Shown here one piece after another: positions 44,083 through 53,442 of a DNA stretch of 64,000 nucleotides (positions within the stretch are counted from its first letter, which is position 1; each line of letters begins with the position of its first letter). The translations under genes and the position numbers were made by a program. Source of the DNA: Paractinoplanes deccanensis (GTDB lineage Bacteria > Actinomycetota > Actinomycetes > Mycobacteriales > Micromonosporaceae); NCBI RefSeq assembly GCF_016862115.1, contig NZ_BOMI01000118.1, forward strand, positions 1 to 64,000, written 5' to 3'. The notes under the pieces are model-generated. The model worked only from the letters and a program-made list of their open reading frames with translations, had not been told where the DNA came from and did not search any database.

Positions 44083-45735
44083 ATGAGTCGGCAGAGCGTG
44101 GCGAGGGCTCATCAGAAGATCCAGGAGCTGTCCTGGGAACCGATGTACCACACGCCGGTCTCGCACTACGGAACGGACTACACGTTCCGCAAGGCACAGA
44201 AGAAGGACCCGCTCAAGCAGGTGCTGCGGTCGTACTTCCCGATGCAGGAGGAGAAGGACCACCGGGTCTACGGCGCCTCCGACGGCGCGATCCGCGGCAA
44301 CATGTTCCGCCAGGTGCAGGAGCGCTGGCTGGAGTGGCAGAAGCTGTTCCTCTCGATCATCCCGCTGCCGGAGATCTCGGCGGCCCGGGCCATGCCGCTG
44401 CTGTTCCGCAACGTGCCCAACCCCGAGCTGCACAACGGCCAGGCCATCCAGATGATCGACGAGGTACGGCACTCGACGATCCAGCAGAACCTCAAGCGCC
44501 TGTACATGAACAACTACATCGACCCGGCCGGCTTCAACTCGAGCCTGCGCAACTTCCAGAACGACTACTGCGGCACGATCGGCCGCCAGTTCGCCGAGGG
44601 CTTCATCACCGGCGACGCGATCACCGCGGCCAGTATCTACCTGACCATCGTGGCCGAGACGGCGTTCACCAACACGCTGTTCGTCGCGATGCCGGCCGAG
44701 GCCGCCGCGAACGGCGACTACCTGTTGCCGACCGTCTTCCACTCGGTGCAGTCGGACGAGTCGCGGCACATCAGCAACGGGTACGCGACCCTGCTCATGG
44801 CGCTCGCCGACGAGGGCAACCACCAGCTTCTCGAACGGGATCTCCGGTACGCGTGGTGGAACAACCACCGGGTCGTCGACGCCGCGATCGGCACCTTCAT
44901 CGAGTACGGCACCAAGGACCGCCGCAAGGACCGCGAGTCGTACGCCGAGATGTGGCGCCGCTGGATCTACGACGACTACTACCGCAGCTACCTCGTGCCG
45001 CTGGAGAAGTACGGCCTGGTCATCCCGCACGATCTGATCGAGGAGGCGTGGAACCAGATCTGGAACAAGGGCTACGTGCACGAGGTGGCCCAGTTCTTCG
45101 CGACCGGCTGGCTGGCCAACTACTGGCGGATCGACCCGATGACCGACAAGGACTTCGAGTGGTTCGAGCACAAGTACCCGGGCTGGTACGACCGCTACGG
45201 CAAGTGGTGGGAGAACTACAACCGCCTGAGCACGCCGAACGGCCACCACCCGATCGTCGCCGAGGACGTCGACTACCAGTACCCGCACCGCTGCTGGACC
45301 TGCATGGTGCCGTGCCTGGTCCGTGAGGACATGGTGATGGCCGAGGTCGACGGCCAGTGGCGCACCTACTGCCACGAGACCTGCCGCTGGACCGACGCCG
45401 AGGCGTTCCGCCCGGTCTACCAGGGGCGCAACACCCCGAACATGGGCCGGCTGATCGGCGCCCGCGAGTGGGAGACGCTCTACCACGGCTGGAACTGGGC
45501 GGACGTCGTGCAGGACATGGGGTTCGTCCGCGACGACGGCACGACCATGGTCGCGCAGCCGCACCTGCACCTCGACGACCCGAAGAAGATGTGGACGCTC
45601 GAGCACCTGCGCAGGATGCCTCACCTGCAGAGCCCGAACGTGCTGCTCAACGAGATGACGGACGAGGAGCGCGCCGCGTTCCACGCCTCCTATGTGCGGG
45701 GCGGGCCCGCCGGACGTTTCGCGCGCCCGGAATAG
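44083..45735 (+). CDS. prmA: Propane/phenol-type soluble di-iron monooxygenase, large hydroxylase subunit
   Basis: A 550-residue alpha subunit of a bacterial multicomponent monooxygenase. The di-iron ligands are visible in order: E97 (PLPEIS), E127-x-x-H130 (IDEVRH), E192 (VAETAF) and E226-x-x-H229 (SDESRH). Length and gene order match PrmA/MimA of actinobacterial propane monooxygenases, which hydroxylate propane at C2 and also attack acetone or phenol. It forms the hydroxylase with PrmC. Several ring-contact cysteines (CWTCMVPC) occur near residue 405. Substrate is inferred from family, not shown. Confidence 0.93.
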   Translation: MSRQSVARAHQKIQELSWEPMYHTPVSHYGTDYTFRKAQKKDPLKQVLRSYFPMQEEKDHRVYGASDGAIRGNMFRQVQERWLEWQKLFLSIIPLPEISAARAMPLLFRNVPNPELHNGQAIQMIDEVRHSTIQQNLKRLYMNNYIDPAGFNSSLRNFQNDYCGTIGRQFAEGFITGDAITAASIYLTIVAETAFTNTLFVAMPAEAAANGDYLLPTVFHSVQSDESRHISNGYATLLMALADEGNHQLLERDLRYAWWNNHRVVDAAIGTFIEYGTKDRRKDRESYAEMWRRWIYDDYYRSYLVPLEKYGLVIPHDLIEEAWNQIWNKGYVHEVAQFFATGWLANYWRIDPMTDKDFEWFEHKYPGWYDRYGKWWENYNRLSTPNGHHPIVAEDVDYQYPHRCWTCMVPCLVREDMVMAEVDGQWRTYCHETCRWTDAEAFRPVYQGRNTPNMGRLIGAREWETLYHGWNWADVVQDMGFVRDDGTTMVAQPHLHLDDPKKMWTLEHLRRMPHLQSPNVLLNEMTDEERAAFHASYVRGGPAGRFARPE

Positions 45736-45738
45736 CAG

Positions 45739-46773
45739 ATGGGCGACAAGCACCGGGTGAGGTTCGAGCCGGTCGGCATCGAGATCGAGGTCGACGAGGA
45801 GCGCACCGTGCTGCGCCAGGCGTCCGAGCAGGGGCTGATGCTCATGCACGGGTGCAAGGAGGGCCAGTGCGCCGCCTGCAAGTCGTTCGTGCTCGACGGC
45901 GACGACATCGAGCTCGACCGGTACTCCACGTTCGCGCTGCCCGACTACGAGAGGGAGGAGGGCTTCACGCTGCTGTGCCGGGCGCACGTGTACGAGGACG
46001 TGACGATCGAGCTGCTCAACTTCGACGAGGAGATGATCCGCTCGGGGCTGCCCATCGTGAACGCGGTGGCCGAGGTCGTGTCGATCACGCACGTGACGCA
46101 CGACCTCCGGCACCTCGTGCTCAAGCTGATCGAGCCGGCCGAGATGACGTTCTTCCCCGGGCAGTACGTCGACATCAAGGTTCCGGGAACCGGCATCACC
46201 CGGTCGTTCTCGATGGCCGCCACGTCCGGCAAGGAGCTCGAGTTCGTCATCAAGGTCTATCCGGACGGGGTCTTCTCGTCGTTCCTCGACCAGAAGCTGC
46301 GAGTGGCGGACCGGCTCGAGCTGACCGGCCCGTTCGGCGTCTTCACGCTGCGCGACGCCCCGGACCGTGATCTGGTCTTCGTCGGCGGCGGGGCCGGGCT
46401 CGCCCCGATCCTCGCGCTGCTGCGGTCGATGGCTGAGCGCGGCGTCCAGCGCAGAGCCGTTTTCTACTACGGCGCCCGTACGGCGAAGGATCTGTGCTTT
46501 GTCGCCGAGATCGAGGCGCTGCGCGACAAGCTGACGGACTTCCGCTTCGTGCCCGCGCTCTCCGAGCCCGCCGACGGCGAGGACTGGGACGGCGAGGTCG
46601 GGTTCATCACCGACGTGCTCGCGCGGCACGAGGCCGATTTGAGCGGCGCGCACGCGTACCTCTGCGGCCCGCCCCCGATGGTCGAGGCGGCCATGCCGCT
46701 GCTCGCCTCGCTGGGAACGCCCGAGAAGCACATCTACTACGACAAGTTCACGACCACAGGTGGGGAGGACTGA
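45739..46773 (+). CDS. prmB: Monooxygenase reductase component (2Fe-2S, FAD)
   Basis: A 344-residue electron-transfer flavoprotein. The N-terminal plant-type 2Fe-2S domain has C39, C44, C47 and C80 (GCKEGQCAACKSF, then FTLLCRAH). The FAD domain shows ITRSFSMA and the NAD domain shows FVGGGAGLAPILALL and the terminal YLCGPPPMVEAA. It passes electrons from NADH to the di-iron centre of PrmA. It starts three bases after the prmA stop. Confidence 0.95.
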   Translation: MGDKHRVRFEPVGIEIEVDEERTVLRQASEQGLMLMHGCKEGQCAACKSFVLDGDDIELDRYSTFALPDYEREEGFTLLCRAHVYEDVTIELLNFDEEMIRSGLPIVNAVAEVVSITHVTHDLRHLVLKLIEPAEMTFFPGQYVDIKVPGTGITRSFSMAATSGKELEFVIKVYPDGVFSSFLDQKLRVADRLELTGPFGVFTLRDAPDRDLVFVGGGAGLAPILALLRSMAERGVQRRAVFYYGARTAKDLCFVAEIEALRDKLTDFRFVPALSEPADGEDWDGEVGFITDVLARHEADLSGAHAYLCGPPPMVEAAMPLLASLGTPEKHIYYDKFTTTGGED

Positions 46774-47942
46774 TGACGACCGCGCCGGAACGTAGTGTTC
46801 CCAAGCCCGTCTTCACCGACGCCGAGGCCGGTGCCAAACAGTTCCCGGACTCGACCGCGCGAAAGTTCAATTACTTCGTCCCGCAGAAGCGCAAGCAGAC
46901 CCACTACGAGGACGTCACGGTCGAGGTGCAGCCGGACCCACGGCACTACCTCGCCCAGGGCTGGCTGTACGGGTTCGCCGACGGCCAAGGCGGCTACCCG
47001 CTGGACTGGACCGTCCTCAAGGCCTGGGGCAGCGACCGCCCCGAGCCGCAGCGGGGCCCCGGCTCGGGCGGGCGGGGCTACGAGTGGCCGGCGCACGGCT
47101 GGCACGAGTTCCGCGACCCCAACGAGGAATGGGAGCTGTCGCTCTACCGCTACAACGCCAACGTCGTACGCCAGGTGAACGCGAACGTGGAGGCGGCCAA
47201 GCGGGCCAAGGCGTTCGACCAGTGGAACCCCAACTGGATCCGGTTCGTGGCGCAGCACGTGGGCGCGTGGATGCACGTCGACCACGGTCTCGGCCTCTAC
47301 CTGTTCGCGAACGCCAACCGCCGCGGCCCGACCAACATGCACAACACCGCGATCGCCGTGAACAGCATGCACCTGATCCGGGCCGCCCAGGACCTGGCGC
47401 TCTATCAGCTCACCCTCGACGAGGAGATCGAGAGCTTCTTCGGCGCGGCCCACCTCGAGACGTGGAACTCCGACCCCACCTGGCAGGGCGTGCGTGACCT
47501 GGCCGAGCGCCTGACCGCGATCGACGACTGGGCCGAGGCGGTCTTCGCCGCCAACGTCGTCTTCCAGCCGCTGGTCGGCGAGCTGTTCCGCAGCCAGCTG
47601 GTGATGCAGGCGGCGCCGCGCAACGGCGACTTCGTCACCCCGACCATCGTGGGCGCCGAGGAGTTCGACTTCTCCGAGCGCGACCTGCGCTACACCCTGG
47701 CGCTGTTCGACCTGCTCACCAACGACCGCGAGTTCGCCGAGCACAACCTGCGGATCATGAACGGGTGGCTGGCCGAGTGGGTCGGCCGGACGATCCCCGC
47801 GGCCCGGGCCCTCCAGCCGCTGTGGTCGCAGCCGGACGCGAAGCCGATCCGCTTCGAGGACGCGCTGGACCGGGTCAAGAGCCGCTTCGCCGGCATCGTC
47901 GAGGACCTCAGCCTGGACCTCCCGAAGGAGCTGGAGCGATGA
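46773..47942 (+). CDS. prmC: Monooxygenase small hydroxylase subunit
   Basis: A 389-residue beta subunit with the di-iron-monooxygenase beta fold but no metal ligands. Typical segments are SLYRYNANVVRQVNANVE, NWIRFVAQHVGAWMHVDHGL and AVFAANVVFQPLVGELFRSQ. It stabilises PrmA in the alpha2beta2 hydroxylase. The ATG overlaps the prmB TGA by one base (TGATG) and has GGGGAGGA just upstream; the longer open frame before it lies inside prmB. Confidence 0.93.
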   Translation: MTTAPERSVPKPVFTDAEAGAKQFPDSTARKFNYFVPQKRKQTHYEDVTVEVQPDPRHYLAQGWLYGFADGQGGYPLDWTVLKAWGSDRPEPQRGPGSGGRGYEWPAHGWHEFRDPNEEWELSLYRYNANVVRQVNANVEAAKRAKAFDQWNPNWIRFVAQHVGAWMHVDHGLGLYLFANANRRGPTNMHNTAIAVNSMHLIRAAQDLALYQLTLDEEIESFFGAAHLETWNSDPTWQGVRDLAERLTAIDDWAEAVFAANVVFQPLVGELFRSQLVMQAAPRNGDFVTPTIVGAEEFDFSERDLRYTLALFDLLTNDREFAEHNLRIMNGWLAEWVGRTIPAARALQPLWSQPDAKPIRFEDALDRVKSRFAGIVEDLSLDLPKELER

Positions 47943-48310
47943 CGCAGTTCAAGGTCGCGCAGAGCCCGTTCAAGCCGGACAGCAGCCCCTCCAACATGTG
48001 CGGCTTCACGCTGATGAACAACCAGATCGGCGTGGTGGTCGCCGAGGTCATGAAGACCAAGCCGGGGGTGCGGGTGACGCCGCTGCCGTCGATGATCCGC
48101 GTGGACGCCACCAACCGGATGGACGTGGTCTACGACGAGGTCTCCGAGGCGCTCGGCGAGGAGCCCGGCTTCTTCGACATGGCCCAGTTCGAGGAGAGCA
48201 TGTCCACCCACTACGGCCGCATGATCCACGAGGACGACCGCACCATCATGTTCGCCAACCCCGAGGACGCCGCCGAGTACCTCGGCTTCGACCTCCGGCC
48301 GGGGAGGTAA
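47939..48310 (+). CDS. prmD: Monooxygenase coupling/effector protein
   Basis: A 123-residue MmoB/DmpM-family regulatory protein. Conserved parts are NMCGFTLMNNQIGVVVAEVM and VTPLPSMIRVDATNRMDVVY. It carries no cofactor; it docks on the hydroxylase to control substrate and O2 access. The start overlaps the prmC stop (ATGA). Confidence 0.93.
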   Translation: MTQFKVAQSPFKPDSSPSNMCGFTLMNNQIGVVVAEVMKTKPGVRVTPLPSMIRVDATNRMDVVYDEVSEALGEEPGFFDMAQFEESMSTHYGRMIHEDDRTIMFANPEDAAEYLGFDLRPGR

Positions 48311-48312
48311 TC

Positions 48313-49392
48313 GTGTACGAGAAGGACGGGGAGAAGTACTTCGTCGTCGACAGCCACATGCACTACTGGAGCGCCGGGCCGGACAACTGGGTGCCCGGGG
48401 CCGAGAAGTACGCCAAGGGCTGGATCGAGTGCTTCCACGCGTACCAGAGCCTGGCGCCGGAATCGACGCACTGGCCCATCGAGAAGTTCATGAGCTACAC
48501 CGAGGACGACCTGATGAGGGACGTCTTCACCGACGGGTACGTCGACGTGGCGATCTTCCAGCCCACGTACCTGACCGAGTGGTACCGGGAGGGCTTCAAC
48601 ACCACCGAGCGCAACGCCGCCCTCGGCGCCAGGCACCCCGGCAAGTTCATCGCGAACACCCGCTGGGACCCGCGCGACGGCGACGACGGCCTCAAGCGGC
48701 TCGCCGAGAACGTCGAGCGCTTCGGCAGCATAGGGGTGAAGCTCTACACCGCCGAGTGGAACAACGGCTCGCGCGGCTGGACGCTGAAGGACCCCGGCGC
48801 GTACCGCTATCTGGAGAAGTGCCAGGAGCTGGGCATCAAGAACATCCACGTGCACAAGGGCCCGACGATCTGGCCGCTGGACAAGGACGCCTTCGACGTG
48901 TCGGACGTCGACCGCGCGGCCACCGACTTCCCGGACCTCAACTTCATCGTGGAGCACGTCGGCCTGCCGCGCATCGAGGACTTCTGCTTCATGGCGACCC
49001 AGGAGCCCAACGTGTACGCCGGCCTGAGCGTCGTGATCGGCGGGCTCATGCACGCGCGCCCGCGGTTCTTCGCCAAGGTGATGGGCGAGCTGCTGTTCTG
49101 GGTCGGCGAGGACAAGATGACCTTCGGCAGCGACTACGCCATCTGGGAGCCGAAGTGGCAGATCGAGGGCTTCGTCGACTGGGACTACCCGAGTGACGAG
49201 TTCTCCGACTACCCGCGGGTGACCACGGCGACCAAGAAGAAGATCCTCGGGCTCAACGCCGCCCGGCTGTACGGGATCGAGGTGCCGCCGGAGCTCCAGC
49301 TCCACGACGAGGCACCGGCCGCCCGGGACGCCTCGGTCGGGGTGAGCTCCGCGTCGCCGGCAGCCTCGCCGGCGTCCTCGCTCGGCGGATGA
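48313..49392 (+). CDS. Amidohydrolase-family protein of the prm operon
   Basis: A 359-residue amidohydrolase-fold protein (ACMSD-like) starting at GTG with GGGGAGG six bases upstream. The metal-site start is VVDSHMHYW; further barrel motifs are NIHVHKGPTIW, FIVEHVGLPRIEDF and MTFGSDYAIWEP. It sits directly after prmD, as a similar gene does in mycobacterial mim loci, so it belongs to the system, but its substrate is unknown; hydrolysis of a downstream intermediate or a maturation role are both possible. The C-terminal tail is Ala/Ser-rich and probably disordered. Confidence 0.87.
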   Translation: MYEKDGEKYFVVDSHMHYWSAGPDNWVPGAEKYAKGWIECFHAYQSLAPESTHWPIEKFMSYTEDDLMRDVFTDGYVDVAIFQPTYLTEWYREGFNTTERNAALGARHPGKFIANTRWDPRDGDDGLKRLAENVERFGSIGVKLYTAEWNNGSRGWTLKDPGAYRYLEKCQELGIKNIHVHKGPTIWPLDKDAFDVSDVDRAATDFPDLNFIVEHVGLPRIEDFCFMATQEPNVYAGLSVVIGGLMHARPRFFAKVMGELLFWVGEDKMTFGSDYAIWEPKWQIEGFVDWDYPSDEFSDYPRVTTATKKKILGLNAARLYGIEVPPELQLHDEAPAARDASVGVSSASPAASPASSLGG

Positions 49393-49398
49393 CGGCGG

Positions 49399-50091
49399 AT
49401 GACCGCCGCTGTCACGGAGTCGCGCATCCTCGCCGCGCTGGCGGAGGTGCGCGATCCCGAGCTGGACGAGCCGATCACCGAGCTGGGCTTCGTGGCGTCC
49501 GCCGCCGTCGACGAGCACGGCGCCGCCGAGGTGCACCTGCGACTGCCCACGTACTTCTGCGCGCCGAACTTCGCGTATCTCATGGTGGCGGACGCGTACG
49601 ACCAGGTCTCGGCCCTGAACGAGGTCTACCTTGTGACGATCGTCCTGGACGATCACTTCGCGTCCGAGGCGATCAACGAGGGGGTCGCGGCCCGCGCCGG
49701 ATTCGTCGGCTCCTTCGGCGACGAGGCGGTGGACGAGCTCGACCGGCTGCGCGCCGACTTCCTGCGCAAGAGCGTGCTGGCCGGCACCGACGTGGTGTGC
49801 CGGCCGCTGGTCGCCGCGGGCGCGACCCCCGTGGACCTGGCCGGCGCGGTGCTCGGCGGCCTGCCGCCGTCGCCGGCGCTGGCGCGGTTGCGGCGACGGC
49901 GACGCGAGCTGGGGCTGCCCGCGGGCGACGGCGCGCCGCTGCTCATCGACCCGCGGACCGGCGAAGCGGTCGGCGCCGACGGCGTACCGCTGCATCTGCG
50001 CAAGGCCCGGCTGACCCGCACCAGCCTCGACGCGAACACCAGTATCTGCCGCGGCATGCTGCGGCACCGCTACCCCACGGACAGCTTGTAA
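49399..50091 (+). CDS. MIP18/DUF59 Fe-S assembly-type protein
   Basis: A 230-residue protein with an N-terminal MIP18/DUF59 domain (about 6-85): ILAALAEVRDPELDEPITEL is the family signature, and LRLPTYFCAPNFAYL provides the conserved cysteine. Proteins of this domain help assemble or deliver iron-sulfur clusters. The C-terminal 140 residues are specific and end in a conserved-looking DANTSICRGMLRHRYP. Lying between the amidohydrolase and groEL genes of the prm locus, it may mature the di-iron hydroxylase or the reductase cluster. Confidence 0.85.
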   Translation: MTAAVTESRILAALAEVRDPELDEPITELGFVASAAVDEHGAAEVHLRLPTYFCAPNFAYLMVADAYDQVSALNEVYLVTIVLDDHFASEAINEGVAARAGFVGSFGDEAVDELDRLRADFLRKSVLAGTDVVCRPLVAAGATPVDLAGAVLGGLPPSPALARLRRRRRELGLPAGDGAPLLIDPRTGEAVGADGVPLHLRKARLTRTSLDANTSICRGMLRHRYPTDSL

Positions 50092-50101
50092 GGAGGCCCT
50101 C

Positions 50102-51793
50102 ATGGCCAAGGAACTCCGATTCGGCGCGGACGCGCGGACCCTGCTGCTCACCGGCGTCGACAAGCTGGCCGAGGCGGTCAAGTCGACGCTGGGCCCCAAG
50201 GGCCGCAACGTCATCCTCGAGAAGATCACCGGCTCGCCCGTGGTCACCAACGACGGCGTGACCATCGCGCGCGAGATCCATCTGAAGAACCAGTTCGAGA
50301 ACATGGGCGCCCAGCTGGTCAAGGAGGCGGCCATCAAGACCAACGACGTGGTCGGCGACGGGACCACGACGGCCACGGTGCTGGCTCAGGCGATCGTCCG
50401 CGAGGGCATGTCGGCGATCGGGGCGGGTGCCAACCCCGTACTCGTCAAGCGGGGTGTTGATCTTGCTGTGGACCGGCTCGTGGAGCGGCTGCGGACGGTG
50501 GCGCGCGAGGTGACCACGGAGCAGGAGCTGGCGCGGGTGGCGGCGATCTCGGCCAACGACGACGACGCGGTCGGCGCGGTGATCGCGAAGGCGCTGCACA
50601 CGGTCGGCGACGAGGGCATCGTCACGGTCGAGGAGTCGGCGCTGAACGGGATGAGCGTCGACTTCGTCGAGGGCTTCGAGTTCGGCAACGGCTACCTGTC
50701 GCCCTACATGGTGACCGATCCGGCGCGGCTCACCGCGGTCGTGGACGACCCGTACATCCTGCTGAGCAGCGAGAAGATCACCAAGGTGCAGCAGCTCATG
50801 CCGCTGCTCGACAAGATCATGCGAGCGCCGCGACCGCTGATCATCATCGCCGAGAACGTCGAGGGCACCGCGCTGTCGATGCTCACCCACAACCACGTCA
50901 ACGGCGTGTTCCAGTGTGTGGCCGTGCGCGCGCCCGGCTTCGGCGACCGCCGGTTGCACAAGCTCGAGGACATCGCCGCCATCACCGGCGGCGCCGTGCA
51001 CAGCCGGCACTCCGGCTTCACGCTCGAGACGATGACGCTCGACCAGCTCGGCCGCGCCTCGCAGGTGCGCGTCGACGCCGAGCACACGGCCGTCATCGGC
51101 GGCGGCGGATCACCCGAGGCGATCGCGTTCCGGCTCACCCAGATGCGGGCCGAGCTCGAACGGGCCACCTTCGGCGCGGACGAGGACGTGCTCACCGAAC
51201 GCATCGGCGCGCTCTCCGGCAAGGTCGCGGTCATCCGGGTCGGCGCGCCGACCAGCAGCGAGCTCAAGGAGCTCCAGCACCGGGTCGAGGACGCCCTGTC
51301 GGCCACCCGCGCCGCCATGGCCGAGGGCGTCGTGGCCGGCGGGGGCGCGGCCCTGCTGCACGCCCAGGACGCCCTGGACGGCATGGACCTCAAGGACGAC
51401 TACGGCATCGGCGTCGAGATCGTCCGGCGGGCGCTGCCCGAACCGGCGTTCCTGATCGCGACGAACGCCGGTTACTCCGGCCCCGAGACCGTCGCCCGGA
51501 TGGCGGAGCTCGGGCGCGACGACGGCTTCGAGGCGCTCCAGGGCCGCTACGGCAACATGATCGAGATGGGCGTGGTGGACCCGCTGCGCGTCGTGCGCTC
51601 GGCGCTGGAGAACGGCGCCTCGGTGGCCGGCCTGCTGCTCACCACCAACACCCTGGTCGCCGAGGAGCAGACCCCGTGGGGCGGCAGCCGCGCGCTGATG
51701 ACCGAGATCGGCGAGCTCGACGAGGGCCTGCGGCAGCCGTCACCCGACTCGAGCACCCCGCAGTCGCTCGGCCTCGGCCCCTCGGTCGGATAG
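50102..51793 (+). CDS. groEL: GroEL-type chaperonin dedicated to the monooxygenase
   Basis: A 563-residue Hsp60. Nucleotide-binding segments are AVKSTLGPKGRNVILEK, NDGVTIAREI and VVGDGTTTATVLAQ; the C-terminal VVAGGGAALLHA is also typical. The GGM-rich tail of housekeeping GroEL is replaced by a Pro/Ser-rich end, and no groES gene is adjacent. AAGGAGG precedes the start. In mycobacteria the equivalent MimG chaperonin is needed to fold the hydroxylase, which is the likely role here. A separate housekeeping groEL would be expected elsewhere in the genome. Confidence 0.95.
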   Translation: MAKELRFGADARTLLLTGVDKLAEAVKSTLGPKGRNVILEKITGSPVVTNDGVTIAREIHLKNQFENMGAQLVKEAAIKTNDVVGDGTTTATVLAQAIVREGMSAIGAGANPVLVKRGVDLAVDRLVERLRTVAREVTTEQELARVAAISANDDDAVGAVIAKALHTVGDEGIVTVEESALNGMSVDFVEGFEFGNGYLSPYMVTDPARLTAVVDDPYILLSSEKITKVQQLMPLLDKIMRAPRPLIIIAENVEGTALSMLTHNHVNGVFQCVAVRAPGFGDRRLHKLEDIAAITGGAVHSRHSGFTLETMTLDQLGRASQVRVDAEHTAVIGGGGSPEAIAFRLTQMRAELERATFGADEDVLTERIGALSGKVAVIRVGAPTSSELKELQHRVEDALSATRAAMAEGVVAGGGAALLHAQDALDGMDLKDDYGIGVEIVRRALPEPAFLIATNAGYSGPETVARMAELGRDDGFEALQGRYGNMIEMGVVDPLRVVRSALENGASVAGLLLTTNTLVAEEQTPWGGSRALMTEIGELDEGLRQPSPDSSTPQSLGLGPSVG

Positions 51794-53074
51794 ATGGGCC
51801 CGGTGAAGGGCGACGGCCTGGCCGTCGCCCCCTCCGACCTGCGCGGGTTGCTCTCCCGCGGCCGGGTGCGCGGGACGGTCGCGCTGCTCGGGCCCGCGTT
51901 CGTCGCCGCGGTGGCCTACGTGGACCCGGGCAACTTCGCCACCAACTTCACCGCGGGCGCCCAGTACGGCTACACGCTCGTCTGGGTCATCGTCGTCGCG
52001 AACCTCACGGCGATGCTGGTGCAGTACCTGTCCGCGAAGGCGGGCGTGGCCACCGGCCGGGACCTGCCCGAACTGTGCCGCGCGCACTTCCCGAAGCCGG
52101 TCTCGCGGAGCCTCTGGGTGCAGGCCGAGATCGTCGCGATGGCCACCGACCTGGCCGAGTTCGTGGGCGCGGCGATCGGCCTCTACCTGCTCTTCGGCGT
52201 GCCGCTGTTCGCCGCCGGCCTGATCACGGCGGTGGTGGCGTTCGGCATCCTCGCCCTGGAGCAGCGCGGCTACCGCCGCTTCGAGCTGGCCATCGCGGGC
52301 CTGCTCGGCATCGTCCTGCTGGGTTTCCTGTACGACCTGCTCGTCGTCGGCGCGGACCCGGCGGCCGTGGCCGCGGGCCTGGTGCCCCGGCTCGCCGGCG
52401 GCGACAGCGTGCTCCTGGTCTGCGGCATCATCGGCGCGACGGTGATGCCCCACGTCGTCTACCTGCACTCGGCGCTGACCAAGTCGCGGGTCGCCTGCAA
52501 GGACGACGCGGAACGAGCCGAACTGCTGCGCTTCCAGCGCCTCGACGTGATGATCGGCCTCGGCGCGGCCGGCCTGATCAACCTCTCGATGCTGGTGGTC
52601 GCGGCGTCGCTCTTCCACGAAGGCGGACTGACCTTCCACGAGGGCGACGCGATCCAGGAGGCCCACCGAGGGCTCGCCACCATGGTGGGCGGCGCGGCGG
52701 CGCTCGCCTTCGCGGTGGCGCTGCTGGCCTCCGGGCTCTCGTCGTCGAGCGTCGGCACGTACGCCGGCCAGGTCGTCATGCAGGGCTTCATCCGCCGCCG
52801 GATCCCGCTCTTCGCCCGCCGCGCGGTGACGATGGCGCCGGCCCTGCTGGTGCTCGGGCTGGGCCTGCCGCCCACGGACAGCCTGGTGATCTCGCAGGTG
52901 GTGCTGTCGTTCGGCATCCCGTTCGCGCTGATCCCGCTCCTGCTGCTGACCCGCCGCCGCGACATCATGGGCGTCTTCGTCAACCACCCGGCAACCACCG
53001 CGAGCGCCGCCACGGTGGCGGTTCTGATCATCGGCCTGAACGCGTTCCTGCTGCTGGAGACGTTCGTCCTCTAG
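51794..53074 (+). CDS. NRAMP-family divalent metal transporter
   Basis: A 426-residue integral membrane protein with about 11 spans. The metal-binding motifs are D44-P-G-N47 in helix 1 (AAVAYVDPGNFATN) and the VMPHVVYLHS motif of helix 6. It imports Mn2+ or Fe2+ with protons. Its ATG immediately follows the groEL stop, so it is part of the same transcript; delivery of iron for the di-iron hydroxylase is a reasonable inference. Confidence 0.95.
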   Translation: MGPVKGDGLAVAPSDLRGLLSRGRVRGTVALLGPAFVAAVAYVDPGNFATNFTAGAQYGYTLVWVIVVANLTAMLVQYLSAKAGVATGRDLPELCRAHFPKPVSRSLWVQAEIVAMATDLAEFVGAAIGLYLLFGVPLFAAGLITAVVAFGILALEQRGYRRFELAIAGLLGIVLLGFLYDLLVVGADPAAVAAGLVPRLAGGDSVLLVCGIIGATVMPHVVYLHSALTKSRVACKDDAERAELLRFQRLDVMIGLGAAGLINLSMLVVAASLFHEGGLTFHEGDAIQEAHRGLATMVGGAAALAFAVALLASGLSSSSVGTYAGQVVMQGFIRRRIPLFARRAVTMAPALLVLGLGLPPTDSLVISQVVLSFGIPFALIPLLLLTRRRDIMGVFVNHPATTASAATVAVLIIGLNAFLLLETFVL

Positions 53075-53106
53075 GGCTGTTCACCGGGCGCCCGGGGACG
53101 CCACGA

Positions 53107-53295
53107 TCACCCGATCTCCAGGCCGGCGTAGGCGGGCTCGCCCTCCGGCGGGAACTGGTAGGTCACCTTGCCGCCGAGCAGATCACGGTAGAACCCCAGC
53201 GACCGCCCCAGGTCCGGAGTGGTCAGGATCGGAAACACTTCGTCGAACACGCTCAGCTCCTCGTCGCCCGGGTGCGTTCGTTCACCAAAGCACAT
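53107..53295 (-). pseudogene. N-terminal fragment of a VOC/glyoxalase-like gene
   Basis: Sixty-two codons reading FPILTTPDLGRSLGFYRDLL then GKVTYQFPPEGEPAYAGLEIG, the standard first half of a glyoxalase-family domain, end abruptly at TGA where the family continues for another 70 residues. AAGGAG precedes the ATG. It is convergent with the NRAMP gene. A truncated remnant is the simplest reading. Confidence 0.7.
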
Positions 53296-53325
53296 TCGGC
53301 GGACTCCTTCCGCCCCGCGCGGCGT

Positions 53326-53396
53326 GATCACATGCGCGCTGGGGCGGCTGCGCTGAGGACGTCGCGGGCGACCATCTATCGCAAGACCTTCTCCAT
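53326..53396 (+). pseudogene. Remnant of a Fis-type HTH
   Basis: One frame reads AGAAALRTSRATIYRKTFSI, which matches the recognition region KAAAALGMSRATIYRKIHDY of the regulator at 41901-43661. Nothing else of the gene is present. It appears to be a decayed copy of that regulator or of a paralogue. Confidence 0.5.
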
Positions 53397-53442
53397 TCGC
53401 CCCGACTGCGTGCCCAGACCCCGGCACGGCACAATCTTGGGC

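Noticed and set aside
43936..46731. 931-codon open frame on the minus strand across prmA and prmB
   Set aside because: Antisense frame caused by high GC and codon bias; the plus strand carries complete, recognised enzymes with intact motifs.
53086..53097. CCGGGCGCCCGG palindrome as a terminator between convergent genes
   Set aside because: Perfectly self-complementary without a loop and with no T-run; too common in sequence this GC-rich to call.
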